Source of the DNA: Icerya purchasi
Lineage: Eukaryota > Arthropoda > Insecta > Hemiptera > Monophlebidae
Direction: 5' to 3'
Assembly: GCA_039619475.1 (NCBI GenBank)
Contig: CM077115.1
Location: 396,896,557 to 396,960,556, forward strand
DNA: 64,000 bases
A program made the translations under genes and the position numbers. The notes under the pieces are model-generated. The model saw only the letters and a list, made by a program, of their open reading frames with translations. It did no database searches and was not told the DNA's origin. Below, piece after piece: positions 36,665 to 47,844 of the stretch; within the stretch, counting starts at the first letter, position 1, and each line of letters opens with the position of its first letter.

Positions 36665-39040
36665 GTCTCGTTTCAATAACAGCTTAATCTGTTCTCACGT
36701 TATCGTTTCTGTGCGTTCGGCGCTGCAGAGTTTAATTTGTGCAGAAATTTAGCTGATTTTTCGGTAATATCTTAATTTGGTCGTCGATAAATAATTAGAA
36801 AATAGCGAAATATTAAATTTGCGCTTGTCGTAGTATTTTAAAGTAGCCTTTTCATCATACGGTACACTATCGTCATCTCATTAAATTGAAGCGATATTCG
36901 CAAACAAACCCGATTAGCTTTCTTTACAGATATTATCTGCACAAAGAACGCTTACTAAAACTGTTTAAATCAGTTTTGTAATTCGCGTTTCGGCACCTAT
37001 TAGCTCGCATTTCGTAAAATCGGCCACTTAATTCCTTTATTATGATGGATTATAGAGTCGTTACCGTTCATTCAGCTCTTCCGAAAGCGCTGACTTTAAG
37101 CGGTTACGCTTTAACTGTATCATCTTGAATTATTGTTTACAGTCCAATAAGTTCGAATTCAATTGTATCATCCGAAATACGAATAAAAGCTAAATTTTTT
37201 TCCTTTTTTATTTCGAGAGACTATATTATATATGTGTATGTTTTTTTTTTTGTGTGATTTATTTATAATAGCCTTTAGAAAGTTGAAAAGTTTTTTTTAT
37301 ACGTAGTTCGTTGTACAATTTTTATATTGTAATCGTAATTATTTATTTAAAATAAAAAGAAAAAAACAAATTTTTGTGACGAACAATTTCAAAGATACCG
37401 ATCAAAATTAATCATCATCTGCAGCGGCCAACGGCGGAAGCGTGAGAACACCCCAAATGAAATAAAACAACGCGAATGAGAGCGCTCAAGTATAAAAAAA
37501 TCGCAAATATACTCAAATTATTAAAATGTTTTACGAACATAAGTCGTATTAATTAAATAAAAATACGAGCGTGTTCAAGTGCACATCGCCGTTATTACGA
37601 AACGAGATTATGTTTTTATTTTAATAATATAGAGCCGTTTCGGTTTTATTAATACATTCGATAAAAGAAATGACTGATTGCATGTTTTTAACTTAAAAAA
37701 TCAGAAAATTTGATTAAAAAAGTGTTAAATTCTTCGACATTAGAGCAATCTCCAATTTAAACAAAAATTAAATTTTATTTTTAATACAATCTTCGATAGT
37801 AATATGACAAAAACACGAAAAAAAAAAAAAACAGAAAATGGATAAGGAGAGTTATTTACTAATCGTGCTTCGCACAAGTGAACGAAATAAAATATACTGC
37901 GCACTTTGTCGGAAATATCTCCTCTACATGTAAAGAGGAAATTTAAAAATTTTCAAATTCCAACATATTCCGATAGATGGCGCTGCATACGCCTTAATTT
38001 TAAAATCTCGTTTCAATGGTGCATATTTGCTTTTTCCTCAAATCGTAAATGAGATTACAATTTCCATAGAAAGAAAAGAAGAAGGAAACCGAAAATTAAA
38101 TGAAGAAGAATCATATTTATGTTTCATCACTTTCCAGACACTTTCCTCTGCAGAGTATTCGTAATATGAAAGACCCGGTTTGTCAGCATGCTCTAACAAT
38201 GTGCTAAATTCGACAAATTTTTCGATATTATCAGCATGTATTATTTTAGGTAATATTTGGATAGATACATACTTTGTAATGGTAAATTTAATTTATACAA
38301 TTATTTCTATTAGAATACCATTAATTATTTCTAATTTCATCTACCTAGTTGTTAATTAATTAATTAGAAAAAATAGAAAAATGATAAAACTATACATCTT
38401 GAGAATAAACGAGAAATACTTGTTTTACACCGGGTGACGGAGTGCTCCCCCCGTCTTTAATAGTAGAAAGGAGAAGAGAAAATAATGATGACCACCGTAA
38501 TTTTTTTTGCTTTAAGATGCTGGGTTTATTAAATTCGATTATTCGATATTTCTAAATAAATAATGTGGAAAAGAAAAAAAAAAAAAACGGACGTCACTTT
38601 AGTCGAGTTTCACACAATGTCAAAATAAATTTAAAAAGAATAAAATAAATACAAATCAATACATCGGTCAATTCGATGAGAACTCGTACAGATAATTTTT
38701 TATAATGAAAAATCCTCTTTCCTTACACAGTCGTAAATGAAAGATAATCAATCTTAAAAACGGTCGTGTTTTCATTTTACTATACATTATACATATATCG
38801 TAAGTCTTAGATTTGGTTTTAATATCCTTTACGGTTTGCGTAGAAATTCCTAACCTACGACGCTTCTATGCGCAACTCGCGAATTTCATCACTAGTTTTT
38901 ACCGACTTCCGTTCAAAAAATATCACGTGATTTCTAAATAACGCAAAAAAGGTTACAGAATATTCTTATTAATTAATTAATTTCTTTTCACCACTCCAGC
39001 CCTAGGACTAGAACTAGCGTTGAAGTTTAATTATTTAGAC
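36665..39040. other. AT-rich DNA, probably intronic if the 36.6 kb exon is real
   Basis: No frame of note. Contains the CTCF-type match at 37970 and A-runs at about 37819-37830 and 38574-38587. Confidence 0.45.
37970..37985 (+). promoter_or_regulatory. CTCF-type core match (CCGATAGATGGCGC)
   Basis: CCGATAGATGGCGCTG is the reverse complement of the site at 34637 over 14 bases. The pair lies about 3.3 kb apart in opposite orientation on either side of the candidate 36.6 kb exon. Confidence 0.45.
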
Positions 39041-39230
39041 TGCGACTTATCCTAAAGTAAAATAAATCAAGTCCCTAAGGCTACTGGATCTAAATACTGT
39101 GGGGCCTTTCTACTTTTGGATTATCCGCCTTTACTTTCCCAGATTTCTCTGGTTCCGAATTATTTCGAGCTGGGTAAACCTGGAAACTACTCGGATCCGA
39201 AACGAGACAAGTCTCGATCCCCCTACATAG
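39041..39230 (-). repeat. tRNA-derived SINE, copy B (diverged)
   Basis: Minus strand contains GATCGAGACTTGT, ATCTGGGAAAGTAAAGGCG and a tail TTTACTTTAGGATAAGTCGC, in the same order as the other two copies. The A-box head is missing or unreadable, so this is a 5'-truncated or strongly diverged copy. Confidence 0.55.
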
Positions 39231-41134
39231 CGTTAATACACTTTCACATATTTCTTCTCATTAGAACAAAACGACTCTTTGTATGATTTTACTTAAAACC
39301 GATATATCGGATAAGTTGGAGAAAAGGGTAAAATTAGTTATCGGGAGAAATTGTGCGCAAGTACACGCAAGAAAAACAACAAACACGCAAGTAGAGTATA
39401 CGCTGGAGATGAAAGTTTAGGAACCACCCCGTCATCGGACTTGCGCTAACTCAACTTTTCTTATTACGCGCAACGTAAGAATGACACATAATGATCGATA
39501 TACACTGTACGTGTACTTTCTACTAACTCTGTAAGGGATATTTTCAAAAAAAAAACATGAGGAGAAGCAGTTTTTTCTTTGCTTTTTCTTACTTTTTTGT
39601 CTTTCGCGTGAGTTTTTCCGTTTATTTCTCTGTTCATTCGGGAAAGCGGAATTAAACGGTGTCATCGACTCTGCCGGTATGTTTCCAAAAAGAGAGAAGT
39701 AGGTGAGTTTTATTTCCTAAAAGGGGAAATTTTTAATAACATTACTTAAAATAGCAGCCGTGTTATTTCTAATATTAAATCAAATTTCGGTAGAAACGGG
39801 TAATTTATATAATTACACATCGGTATCACTTGCATGACCACAGCGCGTACACGGGACAGATAGGCGTCTTCGTATGCTATCATTATACAGAGCGCTGATC
39901 TACTGGAGTGTACGAGTTTTACGGTAGTGGTGGAGAGTTTAATTAAAAAGTAGCGGTGAGTGATGTGAGGGAAACTCGGTGGTAAATCGAATATGAGCAT
40001 CCGTGAGGTACGAAGTAACGGACAGATCTTATTGTTGGCGCGTTGTTATTGTTCGTTTATTCTAATTCTTTTCATTTAATTATTTCGACTACTTAAAACT
40101 TTTTGAGGAAGTCGCTTGTTGATGTTTGCAAATGATAATCAGTTGAATTAATGTCTTCCGTTGGGCAATGATTAAATCTCTTTACAGCGATTCTTCCCCA
40201 TCTCTCTTGTTCCACCGACCGTACTGGGAACTATGAATGCAATCGAATTTTCTTTTAAATAAATTCGTAATTTGCAGCAACCGGTTATTCATCTAGCGTA
40301 AACCCCGGCACGCGCGCATAAAATACCGCTAAATAAAATGATAACAAAACGACATCAAGACGAAAAACATTGTGCCGGTCTCTGGTGCATATGTAATTCT
40401 GCGGATTTCAAGTTTTAGCCGATTAGTAGTGAACTATTCGAATGAAAAAAAAAAAAAACGAAATTAATTTAGCCGTGAAATGCGCGATTCGAATATCACG
40501 GTTACACAGGAGTACTGCGGATTTATCAGTAAAAGGTATATATATATATATATATGGGAGTTTTTGCAGAAAAACAAAAAGAAAAGCACGATAAAAATGC
40601 TCAAAAACGACTTAAAATGTAACAAAGTTCTGACGAGACTTAAAATCGCGCCATAAATCTGAGAAATTTCGGTCATCGTAGCAACTCAAAGAACGGAACT
40701 GATTCTCAAAATCACGCGCTTGAAAACGGTGTCCCGGATTTTCGATACACCCCCCCCCCCCATACACTCGGTTTTATTAAAATGTGTTTTCGTCTCAGAA
40801 AAAAAAAAAAAAGAAAAAACGTTGGACAGAAGCCAATCTCCAGCCGCTAAATACTCTTATCGGTCATCCATCCAATTTATTTATTATTTTCGAGTACGTT
40901 TTTCCAAAATTCACTGGAAAGATTTCAGTAGATCTATCTCATTGAATCCTCCCGGTGCTCCGATAATACAAAAGAAAAAACAAAAACAAAATGAAAACAG
41001 AATAATCCTTTTTACCGAGTAGAAAAAAAAATTTTCTACAATATTTTTCTTTTAAGCACGCAGCAACACTGATAAGTTAAACACGACTGATAAACGAGCT
41101 GGATAGATTAGAAACGTACTATATAAAACGAGTA
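39231..41134. other. Non-coding stretch with simple repeats
   Basis: C-tract at 40751-40760, (TA)n at 40537-40555 and A-runs. Open frames of 70-100 codons overlap low-complexity sequence and are not credible. Confidence 0.5.
40537..40555. repeat. (TA)n microsatellite, 19 bp
   Basis: Perfect alternation following AAAAGG. Confidence 0.9.
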
Positions 41135-41195
41135 TATTTAATAAACGGAGCCGACTAGTTTCGGCTAACTTGACCCGTAATCGTGTTATTAAATA
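41135..41195 (-). repeat. Hammerhead-like motif, copy 3, with 10-bp outer stem
   Basis: On the minus strand TATTTAATAA (41195-41186) pairs perfectly with TTATTAAATA (41144-41135). Inside lie ACGATTACGG, a loop, GCC-GAAAC-TA-GTC and GGCTCCG. The layout of outer stem, core box, small stem II, GAAAC, 2-nt loop and GTC matches a hammerhead with minimal helix III, and it shares GAAACTAGTCGG with the 2.67 kb copy. The core box (CGATTA) is not canonical, so catalysis is doubtful. Confidence 0.45.
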
Positions 41196-41564
41196 AAGTT
41201 GTGCTTTATTTTGTCTGTTTTGTGTTTTTGTAATTTATTTATCTGTCTTTTAGTTTCGTTCAAAGATAAAGAAAGCTGTTTGCCGTAGGTTGAAAACTAT
41301 TTGCATGCTTACTTCAAATGACTTGCCCATAATAAGCGTCTTCCATTCAGTTAACTTATAATACAGCCAGTTTCCATAGTGAATCTGTCGTGAAAAGTCC
41401 CAAAATTTTTATAACTTTTTTCGACTTCTTGTTGGTGAGAAGGTCCAATTTTTGTACTAACAACCGCGTACTTCTCTATGTGTGAAAACTATTTAATAAA
41501 TAGAACACAACAAATATCACGGCGGATGTGTAGTGTAAAAATTACCAGCTATATCCTTTAATAA

Positions 41565-41587
41565 TATATATATATATATATATATAT
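41565..41587. repeat. (AT)n/(TA)n microsatellite
   Basis: Two abutting alternating runs that change phase at 41580/41581. Confidence 0.9.
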
Positions 41588-42084
41588 CGTATTCCTTCGT
41601 GAATTATCTTTAATATTGTAAGTGTGCGGTAGAAGCCTTTCATTATTGTAGACCTAAAGTGTTTAAAATAGGCCAAATTGAGAGCTTAAATTTGTCGAAA
41701 AACTTTTAAAATTTTCGCTAACAATTGTTGCTGTTGTCGTTTTCCTCCAGTCCCATTATTTAAAATCACTATTTTTACAACAGATTAACTTCGTTACACC
41801 TGTAGTTGCTGATAGCGGGGGGGGGGGGTAACTAATACATAATTTTCATAACACGATAACTCACTAAGCGGAACAATAGAACCAATTCGGTTTTAAGAAA
41901 AATTTAATAAACGCAAACACACCGCTCCGTGAAAATATACCCTTAAGCGTTTCGATGTTTCGTGACGGTATTTTTGATAATTCGAACAATGTTAACTTTA
42001 ATGATTAACTTTCGTTTTCACTATCGGCAAATCGGAAACTTCCATATTTTCCCCGTTTTTCGATGCACTTTTTCTAATGTCGAT

Positions 42085-42163
42085 TTGATGCCATTTGCAT
42101 GGTAGACAATAATTGATGCCATTTGTGCAGTAGACAATTTGATGTCATTTACACGGTAGACAA
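42085..42163. repeat. Three-copy tandem repeat, 25-bp unit
   Basis: TTGATGCCATTTGCATGG followed by TAGACAA at 42085-42109 recurs with 2-5 changes at 42113-42137 and 42139-42163. Spacers between units are 3 and 1 nt. Confidence 0.9.
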
Positions 42164-42371
42164 CTTCCAGTAAGATTCAGCGACACTACCTATTCAACCT
42201 AGATGTTGCCCGGTATTCGAGCACTCCGTAAGCGTGAAATGAGTCGCAATCTTGAAATTTCAGCATAAACTTTGGATAAAGTAATTTCAGATAGGGGATT
42301 TGAACACAGTCGCTTCTATTTGTTAATTAGAAAAATTTCGGACTATTATTCGCTCGCGAAAATACATTTTA

Positions 42372-42385
42372 TCGCCATCTGTACA
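42372..42385 (-). promoter_or_regulatory. Weak CTCF-type match (CGCCATCTGT)
   Basis: TCGCCATCTGTACA lacks the first G of the GCGCCATCT core; the weakest of the six. Confidence 0.2.
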
Positions 42386-44431
42386 CATGAAAAGCGCGGG
42401 TGGAGAGGCACGGTGTGACTTTAAGCCACGAAGCTGTAACCGATTCCGCCTTCAATTTCCCTCATAAGTAATTAAAAGCAGCCCGGTCAAATATGATATT
42501 ACCGAGATATTTCGGAAGCTTAAAGGAACGAAAATTTACAGGTATTTAAAATTAACGTCCAGAACGTGCTTCTCAATTAATAAAAAAAAACAAAAAACAA
42601 ACCATAAAACAAGTTATCGTTTGTCTAGAAAGAGGGAGAAGAAAAGTCTCTAATTATCTCCGTGTGTTGTTAACAGTACATACACATACCGCGGTTTTTT
42701 TAATCGCGACGCCATTATTTGAAATAAATGCTCAAAATTTGCATCGGTAGTGTACAATCTACTAAACACGGAGTTTTCAAAAGATTAAACAAAAAAAAAA
42801 AAAAAACGAAAAAAGAAATATGAATAGTTTTTTGGTTTGTTTTTTGTTATAAATAGGGTTTCGACGGAATTGTCGTCGATAATAAATAAATAAATAAACA
42901 GTATATAATTACTCCCGAATAAGCCGTTAAAATTTAATCCTGTTTTTCGGTATTTTCGGATACGCTTCTGCTCCCGGCAAGAGCTGAACAACGACAAGGA
43001 AAGCACTCGTTTAGCAAACCGGCTTTTCGGATTTAGCGGTATGTTCGTTGCCTTTCAGTATGAAAAACACTTAGCAGCACACGTTGAGTAGAAAATAATT
43101 TTTTACACGTTTACCGTCGGTATTCCCAGGCAGACACAATAATCTGATTGGCCGGAAACGACTTATTGTTTTACAATTCATTATTTTCTCTGGTCGGAAC
43201 GCATTCCCATTGGCCATATCGGTTTTAGGCTATGGCCGTTCGGTCTTTCTTTCAACTGGCACAGCAGCCGCGTTCTCTATCGCCGGGCAAGAGATTATTC
43301 AAACAAAGGACAAAAAAAAAAAACATGTCACGTAAAGGCGAACGAATGAAATTGTCCTCGTCGGCACTGTTACCCGGAAAGTATGTGTCGCCTGTTTATC
43401 GCTACCGATTTATCTTAATGGCTTAGTCGTAAATTTGAGACGGAGAGTCGTTTAAAATTTTACTCGGCTTTTTAGCGATAATTAGAGTGCAAGCGTTTTA
43501 TCGCATATAACAGTGTGTCCGCAGGTCATTTTCGAATCATTTTTAATCGATACTTAAGTCGATAAGAAGCTCGATCTTATTATCAGCAGATCTGGTCTCC
43601 GGATCGTACGTTTTTATTAAAACGCAGTAGTAAAGGAAAGTGGTCCCGTCTAGAGTCCGTCGTGGCTGTAATTCTAACCTTTTAAACCCTCTTCTTCTCC
43701 TGCAGGGGGGGCAGTATATTTAATAATACTGCGTCTGCACTTTTAACGATAGCGCAAAAAATCCATCGTGTTATCATTAATGTGGCCAATAATTTCGTTC
43801 ATTTTGGAAGTTCGTGGTATATATATATGTATATATATTTTTTTTCCCCCGTTTTAAAATGTCAGTCAAGGTTCGGTTTAGCAAATTTTGGACTCGTTAA
43901 CAGAAATTTGCCCATTCGCTAGCAATCATTTAAGCGTATTTAAGTGGATTTTTTTTTGCTACGCTAAATTCGATTAAACGAAAAAAGTTCAACAGAATTT
44001 GTAAAAAAATGCATAATTCAAATGCATTTCGCCCCCCGCCGGCTTATCAATCCGAATAATATTTTTCCAAATAAAGACGATTTATCTGACATACACAGAC
44101 GTGAAACAACAGATTCAAAAAAAAAAAAAAAAATGTGCACGAACGAATTTTAATAAAAGTACAGTTATCGCACTGAAATTTACTGGCACTTATCGCATAC
44201 TCACCAGGTACAAATTTTTCCTAAATTCAGTGATAGAAACTGAATGCCATTAGAACCGAAAAACATTTTGATGAATTTTTGAAATAGCATTTTTTTTTCT
44301 TTCGTTCGTTTGGTGGAATTGCCATTAAAGAAAAAAAAAAAAAAAAAAACTGTTAAATCGTTACCCTCAGGTTTTCCATTATCTCGATAAAACATCGATT
44401 TGAATTGATCTAAATTTGTCCCGGTACTTAC

Positions 44432-44470
44432 TTCCATCATGGCATAAACAAGCACGGACACAAGTAACAT
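44432..44470 (-). CDS. Candidate 39-nt exon with hydrophobic peptide (weak)
   Basis: Minus-strand ATG opens MLLVSVLVYAMME and meets a consensus donor, GAA|GTAAGT, at 44431. Thirteen codons, phase 0. The peptide resembles the start of a signal sequence. The sequence just upstream is pyrimidine-rich and ends GCGAG, so an internal exon is also possible, though the acceptor would be poor. The longer frame (to 44569) passes through an A-run and is unlikely. Confidence 0.2.
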
Positions 44471-44479
44471 CTCGCAAAC

Positions 44480-45827
44480 GTAAATGGGAAGAACGAAATG
44501 CAGACGCACCAGCGGAAAAATGTCACAATATATACTTTTTTTTCTTTTTTCTTTTGAGCCTATATGCAAGACAATCCATCGGCCACAATATATTATACTT
44601 CTATACGAGACTCGTTTAAAAAGTTTTTGTTTTTTGTCTTCAAGTGGAAATCTTTACATATTTTTAATCTGCGGGATAACATTTTTGGAAAATAATAAAA
44701 AATTCGTCTGACAGATTCGAATTAGTCGGGAAAGGTTTTCTAAAATGAGAAAAAAAAATTACTTCTCATACGAGAACAACTTTTCCTTTTATCAGAAACA
44801 CGGGGCGCGGTGGTCTACGGCTTTACAAATACCACAAAAAGAGAGATATCAAAAGAGAAATTGTAAAGAAGGGAAAACGATGGTTGTGACGGAGATTAAA
44901 ATTACTCCCGGGTTTTAGTCAAATTGTGTCGATAAGTGTGTATCTTCTGTTAACAATGGTGAAATGCCCTTCATTTTTTTGTGTAAATAAGTATTTGTTG
45001 GGACGCAATATGAAAGGTAAACCCCCCGGGGATCGTAGGTAGCAAAAAAAAAAATTCATCGATTTTTACGTTGTATTATTTTTCTCACGTTCTAATGATT
45101 AAAAAAATCTGAAAAAATTCACGAGTACTCTTCAACTAATGACTTTTAGGGGAAATTATTTTTAAAATGATCGAGTGTTAACACGACCTCGAAAAAAAAT
45201 TATTTAACATTTAAAATGCGATTTTGACCACATTCCGATGTTGGAACGGCCAGTATATTTTTTATTTTTTATGAGAAAAAATACATCAAAAATGTTATTT
45301 TCAGATTTTTTCTAGTGGTGGTGGGCCATGTCGAAAAATCCGAGAAAAAATTGTCTACTTTGAAAACATCGTCTTTCACGAGATTATTATTTTTTTTCTA
45401 GCGCTCTAGTTGCTCATAATTTTTAACAAAAATTCGACTTTTCAAATAATTTTTTTCATTTTAAATCACTTAAGAAAAATACTGCACATGTGTGTAAATA
45501 TATAAGTGTGTACAATTTGGATATATTATAATGGTGCAAAATAATTTTACAAAATGTTTGCTTCGAATATAAAAATTATCTAAATATTCAAAGTCATTCT
45601 TTAAAATAATTAATTAAGTAACAATAGTAAATTCGCCTATCAATTATACAACTCGTAAGATAATTTTCACGTATTTTGAATTTGTGTCAGTCTGGTTATT
45701 ATTGCCTCTTAAAAACTCGTTATTTACTGCCTACACTTAATTATAAAAGTATTGTATATACTTCAAGATTATATATTTCATTTTATACCTATATCTGTTT
45801 ATTTCACTCATTGTTTCTATTATGTTG
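44480..45827. other. AT-rich non-coding stretch
   Basis: No open frame, no recognised repeat. From about 45050 to 45480 the sequence is rich in AAAAAT and TTTTTA words and may be an old repeat, but I see no second copy. Confidence 0.45.
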
Positions 45828-46043
45828 TACAGTAATTAATTTTAAACACTAATTAAAAACAATTATTTAATTCATCAAATAGCCCGCAACGCGTTTCGAA
45901 GACAAAGAGTTCCGTAATCACGGGAGTTATTATAATACATATAATAACTCTCGTGATCATGAAGCTCTTTGTCTTCCAAACGCGTCGGGGTATTTGATAA
46001 ATTAAATAATTGTTTTAACTTAGCGTTTAAATTAATTACTGTA
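45828..46043. mobile_element. Fold-back element 1 (long inverted repeat, about 105-bp arms)
   Basis: The left arm from TACAGTAATTAAT (45828) and the right arm ending ATTAATTACTGTA (46043) are near-perfect reverse complements, with a centre of only about 6 bp near 45935. The arms contain in mirror order AATTATTTAATTCATCAAAT, CGCGTTTCGAAGACAAAGAG and CACGGGAGTTATTAT. Such a structure is typical of fold-back or MITE-type elements, or of two head-to-head copies of one repeat. Each arm carries one hammerhead-like motif, one per strand. The right copy has TTCCAAAC where the left has TTCGAAAC. No open frame inside. The arm sequence recurs singly at 11462-11508. Confidence 0.85.
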
Positions 46044-46098
46044 TAATATTTTATTTTACTTTATTGCAGAGTAACTTATAGTTTTAAAAAAAAGGCCA

Positions 46099-46157
46099 CA
46101 ATAGCACCACAGCACTTTTCAACTCATATATAAGGGGGGAGTAGTGCGGTGTTATTC
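46099..46157. repeat. Imperfect inverted repeat between the two fold-back elements
   Basis: AATAGCACC and GGTGTTATT pair with one G-T wobble, and CAGCACT with AGTAGTG continues after a bulge, leaving a loop of about 24 nt. Confidence 0.5.
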
Positions 46158-46334
46158 TTTCCGTTTCAAATTAATTTCCGCTAGTTGTTATTACATTAAC
46201 ATAAGAAACGTTGGATTATAAAAAACAAAACTGTGGTAAAATCAAATTCTCGTAAAAATACACGTATTTATTAAAATTATTATTTTAATTTTTTTAGTAT
46301 TTTTTATGCTACATTAATTTTTTTATCAATTAAA

Positions 46335-46562
46335 ATCTATGTGAATCTTCATATATATTATATATATTTTTTTGATTGGCTAAAACTAAAGATCATTTAG
46401 AGAGACATTCCCTGTTAAAAAAAATCTCTCTTGAGATCTCAATATCAGATCTAATCTGACATACATATGTAAAATCTCGGGTGAGATTTTTTAATGTGTC
46501 TCTAAATGATCTTTAGTTACTTTTTAGACAATTTAAAAAAATATACGAAGATTTACATTGAT
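46335..46562. mobile_element. Fold-back element 2 (MITE-like, about 110-bp arms)
   Basis: Left arm ATCTATGTGAATCTTC (46335) mirrors right arm GAAGATTTACATTGAT (46547-46562). Inside, ACTAAAGATCATTTAGAGA mirrors TCTCTAAATGATCTTTAGT almost perfectly, and near the centre AAAAAATCTCTCTTGAGAT mirrors ATCTCGGGTGAGATTTTTT. The central part is itself partly palindromic. No coding capacity. Unrelated in sequence to fold-back element 1, which lies 290 bp away. Confidence 0.85.
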
Positions 46563-46569
46563 GTTGTAT

Positions 46570-47620
46570 GCGAGGCAGCCTCGTAAAATCGAGCCGCGCA
46601 GAATTTTTAGCCAAACAAAGTGAGCTGTCGTTAAAATCTTCAGAAAAGACCTTTAAAACTAAGCGCGTCTGCTAGGCGAGCAGCAGAAGCGGGTCAACGT
46701 ATAGAAGGCCGCAAATTACAATGTACACCGGCGCAGGAAAACAGTGCGAACAGTGTGCTGGTGCGTGCGCAATCTATAATTAAAATGTAAGCCGCGATTT
46801 AGATTGTTCGAGATAGATTGCGATCGATCAAACCGACCGAGCATAATCGAGAGAGACGAACATGTACGCTGAGCGCAACGCGCGCGGCGCTGAAATGATT
46901 CGCGGAATAACAATCGAAGACCGATGTGTCCAGATTTCGATCGAAGCTGGAACGCATCTGCACTGGCGCCTATACTCCGAGACCGGCTCTGCATACTAAA
47001 TACCGCGGGCTTCCTCTGAGCGTCGATGGCCATATTGATCGCGACACCGACTTCGCCGATGCTACTCCAGTCGTGCTCTACGGCCACTTTATTAAATTGT
47101 CGTCCACGTCCCCGACGGCGCCTTACCCTCGCCAGCGCAATTCACCGGCCGTTTAAATATTCTTCCGCCGTTGCACTCTCGGAAGAAAGATGCATAATCT
47201 TCTCGACTCATCGTCCGTTTCTTACCGAATTTCGCCTGCACATCGCCGACAAGTTGCTCGTTGCGTAACGTTCCCCAGATCCGTACAAGGGCCATCGATG
47301 CAGCCGCACACATCCGCTCTAACGTTGCAGCTGCCAATTATTTTTACGCGTCCCATCACCGTTGACGTGGATACGAAGACGGGTGTTTGGTAACCTTTTT
47401 TGTACAACTGCATCGGCAGCTAAGAATTCACTCGGGACTTTTTCTACCGGCTCTGACATGTGTCGCGGCGGATCTTCTTGGAAGTGCTTTGGCGGATGCT
47501 GAAATGTCGCCAAGCAAACACACCTCCGTTCGGAAGGCCTAACGGAAAAGTCGAAACTGCACTGCCTACAGTTTCTTTGCAAAATGTCTTATAAATAATC
47601 TAGCACCGACGTAAAAAGTA
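46570..47620. promoter_or_regulatory. GC-rich island with overlapping frames on both strands
   Basis: Composition switches sharply from AT-rich hairpin DNA to about 1 kb of GC- and CpG-rich sequence. Frames of 63-123 codons overlap in several phases: a minus frame of 123 codons (46716-47087), minus frames of 81, 63 and 87 codons (47092-47582), and plus frames of 67-80 codons. None shows a domain I know, and such overlap is expected from high GC. Minus-strand donor words (CG|GTAAGA near 47232, GG|GTAAGG near 47121) are present. It could be a promoter with first exons, or an old GC-rich mobile element with a broken gene; I cannot choose. Confidence 0.35.
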
Positions 47621-47844
47621 TACATTTTATATCCGTGAAATGCTTAAAAATCAGGGATGTGCTAAAAGTGCTCATTTAATAAATAAAACATGCCGGAATT
47701 CCGCGCTATTTCGTATTTGTAAGTTATACCGTGTTAAAAGTGAGACTGTGACAAGATGGTATTGTGCAAATATAGCGTCATGTAGTTAAGAGAATCTTCT
47801 CTAGTGCTCCTTTTCCCTGATCATCAGTCAGATAACAATAATAA
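47621..47844. other. Spacer, nothing recognised
   Basis: Contains the short palindrome AGAGAATCTTCTCT at about 47790 and no open frame. Confidence 0.5.

Larger units (their letters stand above)
41196..44431. other. Non-coding stretch with small tandem repeats
   Basis: Holds the (TA)n at 41565, a G-tract of twelve at 41817-41828, a three-copy repeat at 42085 and a CTCF-type match at 42372. A strong acceptor word (CTTCTTCTCCTGCAG) ends at 43705 and the following frame stays open for about 38 codons from GSIFNNTASAL, but no donor supports it. The 64-codon frame at 43232 begins at a genuine ATG (MAVRSFFQLAQQPRS) but runs into an A-run. Confidence 0.4.

Noticed and set aside
43706..43830. Exon after the strong CTCCTGCAG acceptor
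   Set aside because: One frame stays open for about 38 codons but runs into a TA repeat with no consensus donor, so it is noted only in the regional entry.
44201..44569. 122-codon minus-strand frame
   Set aside because: Its first half runs through an A-run and its second half through a T-run; only the 39-nt segment before the GTAAGT donor was kept as a weak candidate.
46716..47087. 123-codon minus-strand frame
   Set aside because: It is in a GC-rich island with comparable frames in several phases and no recognised domain, so it is kept only as part of the island.
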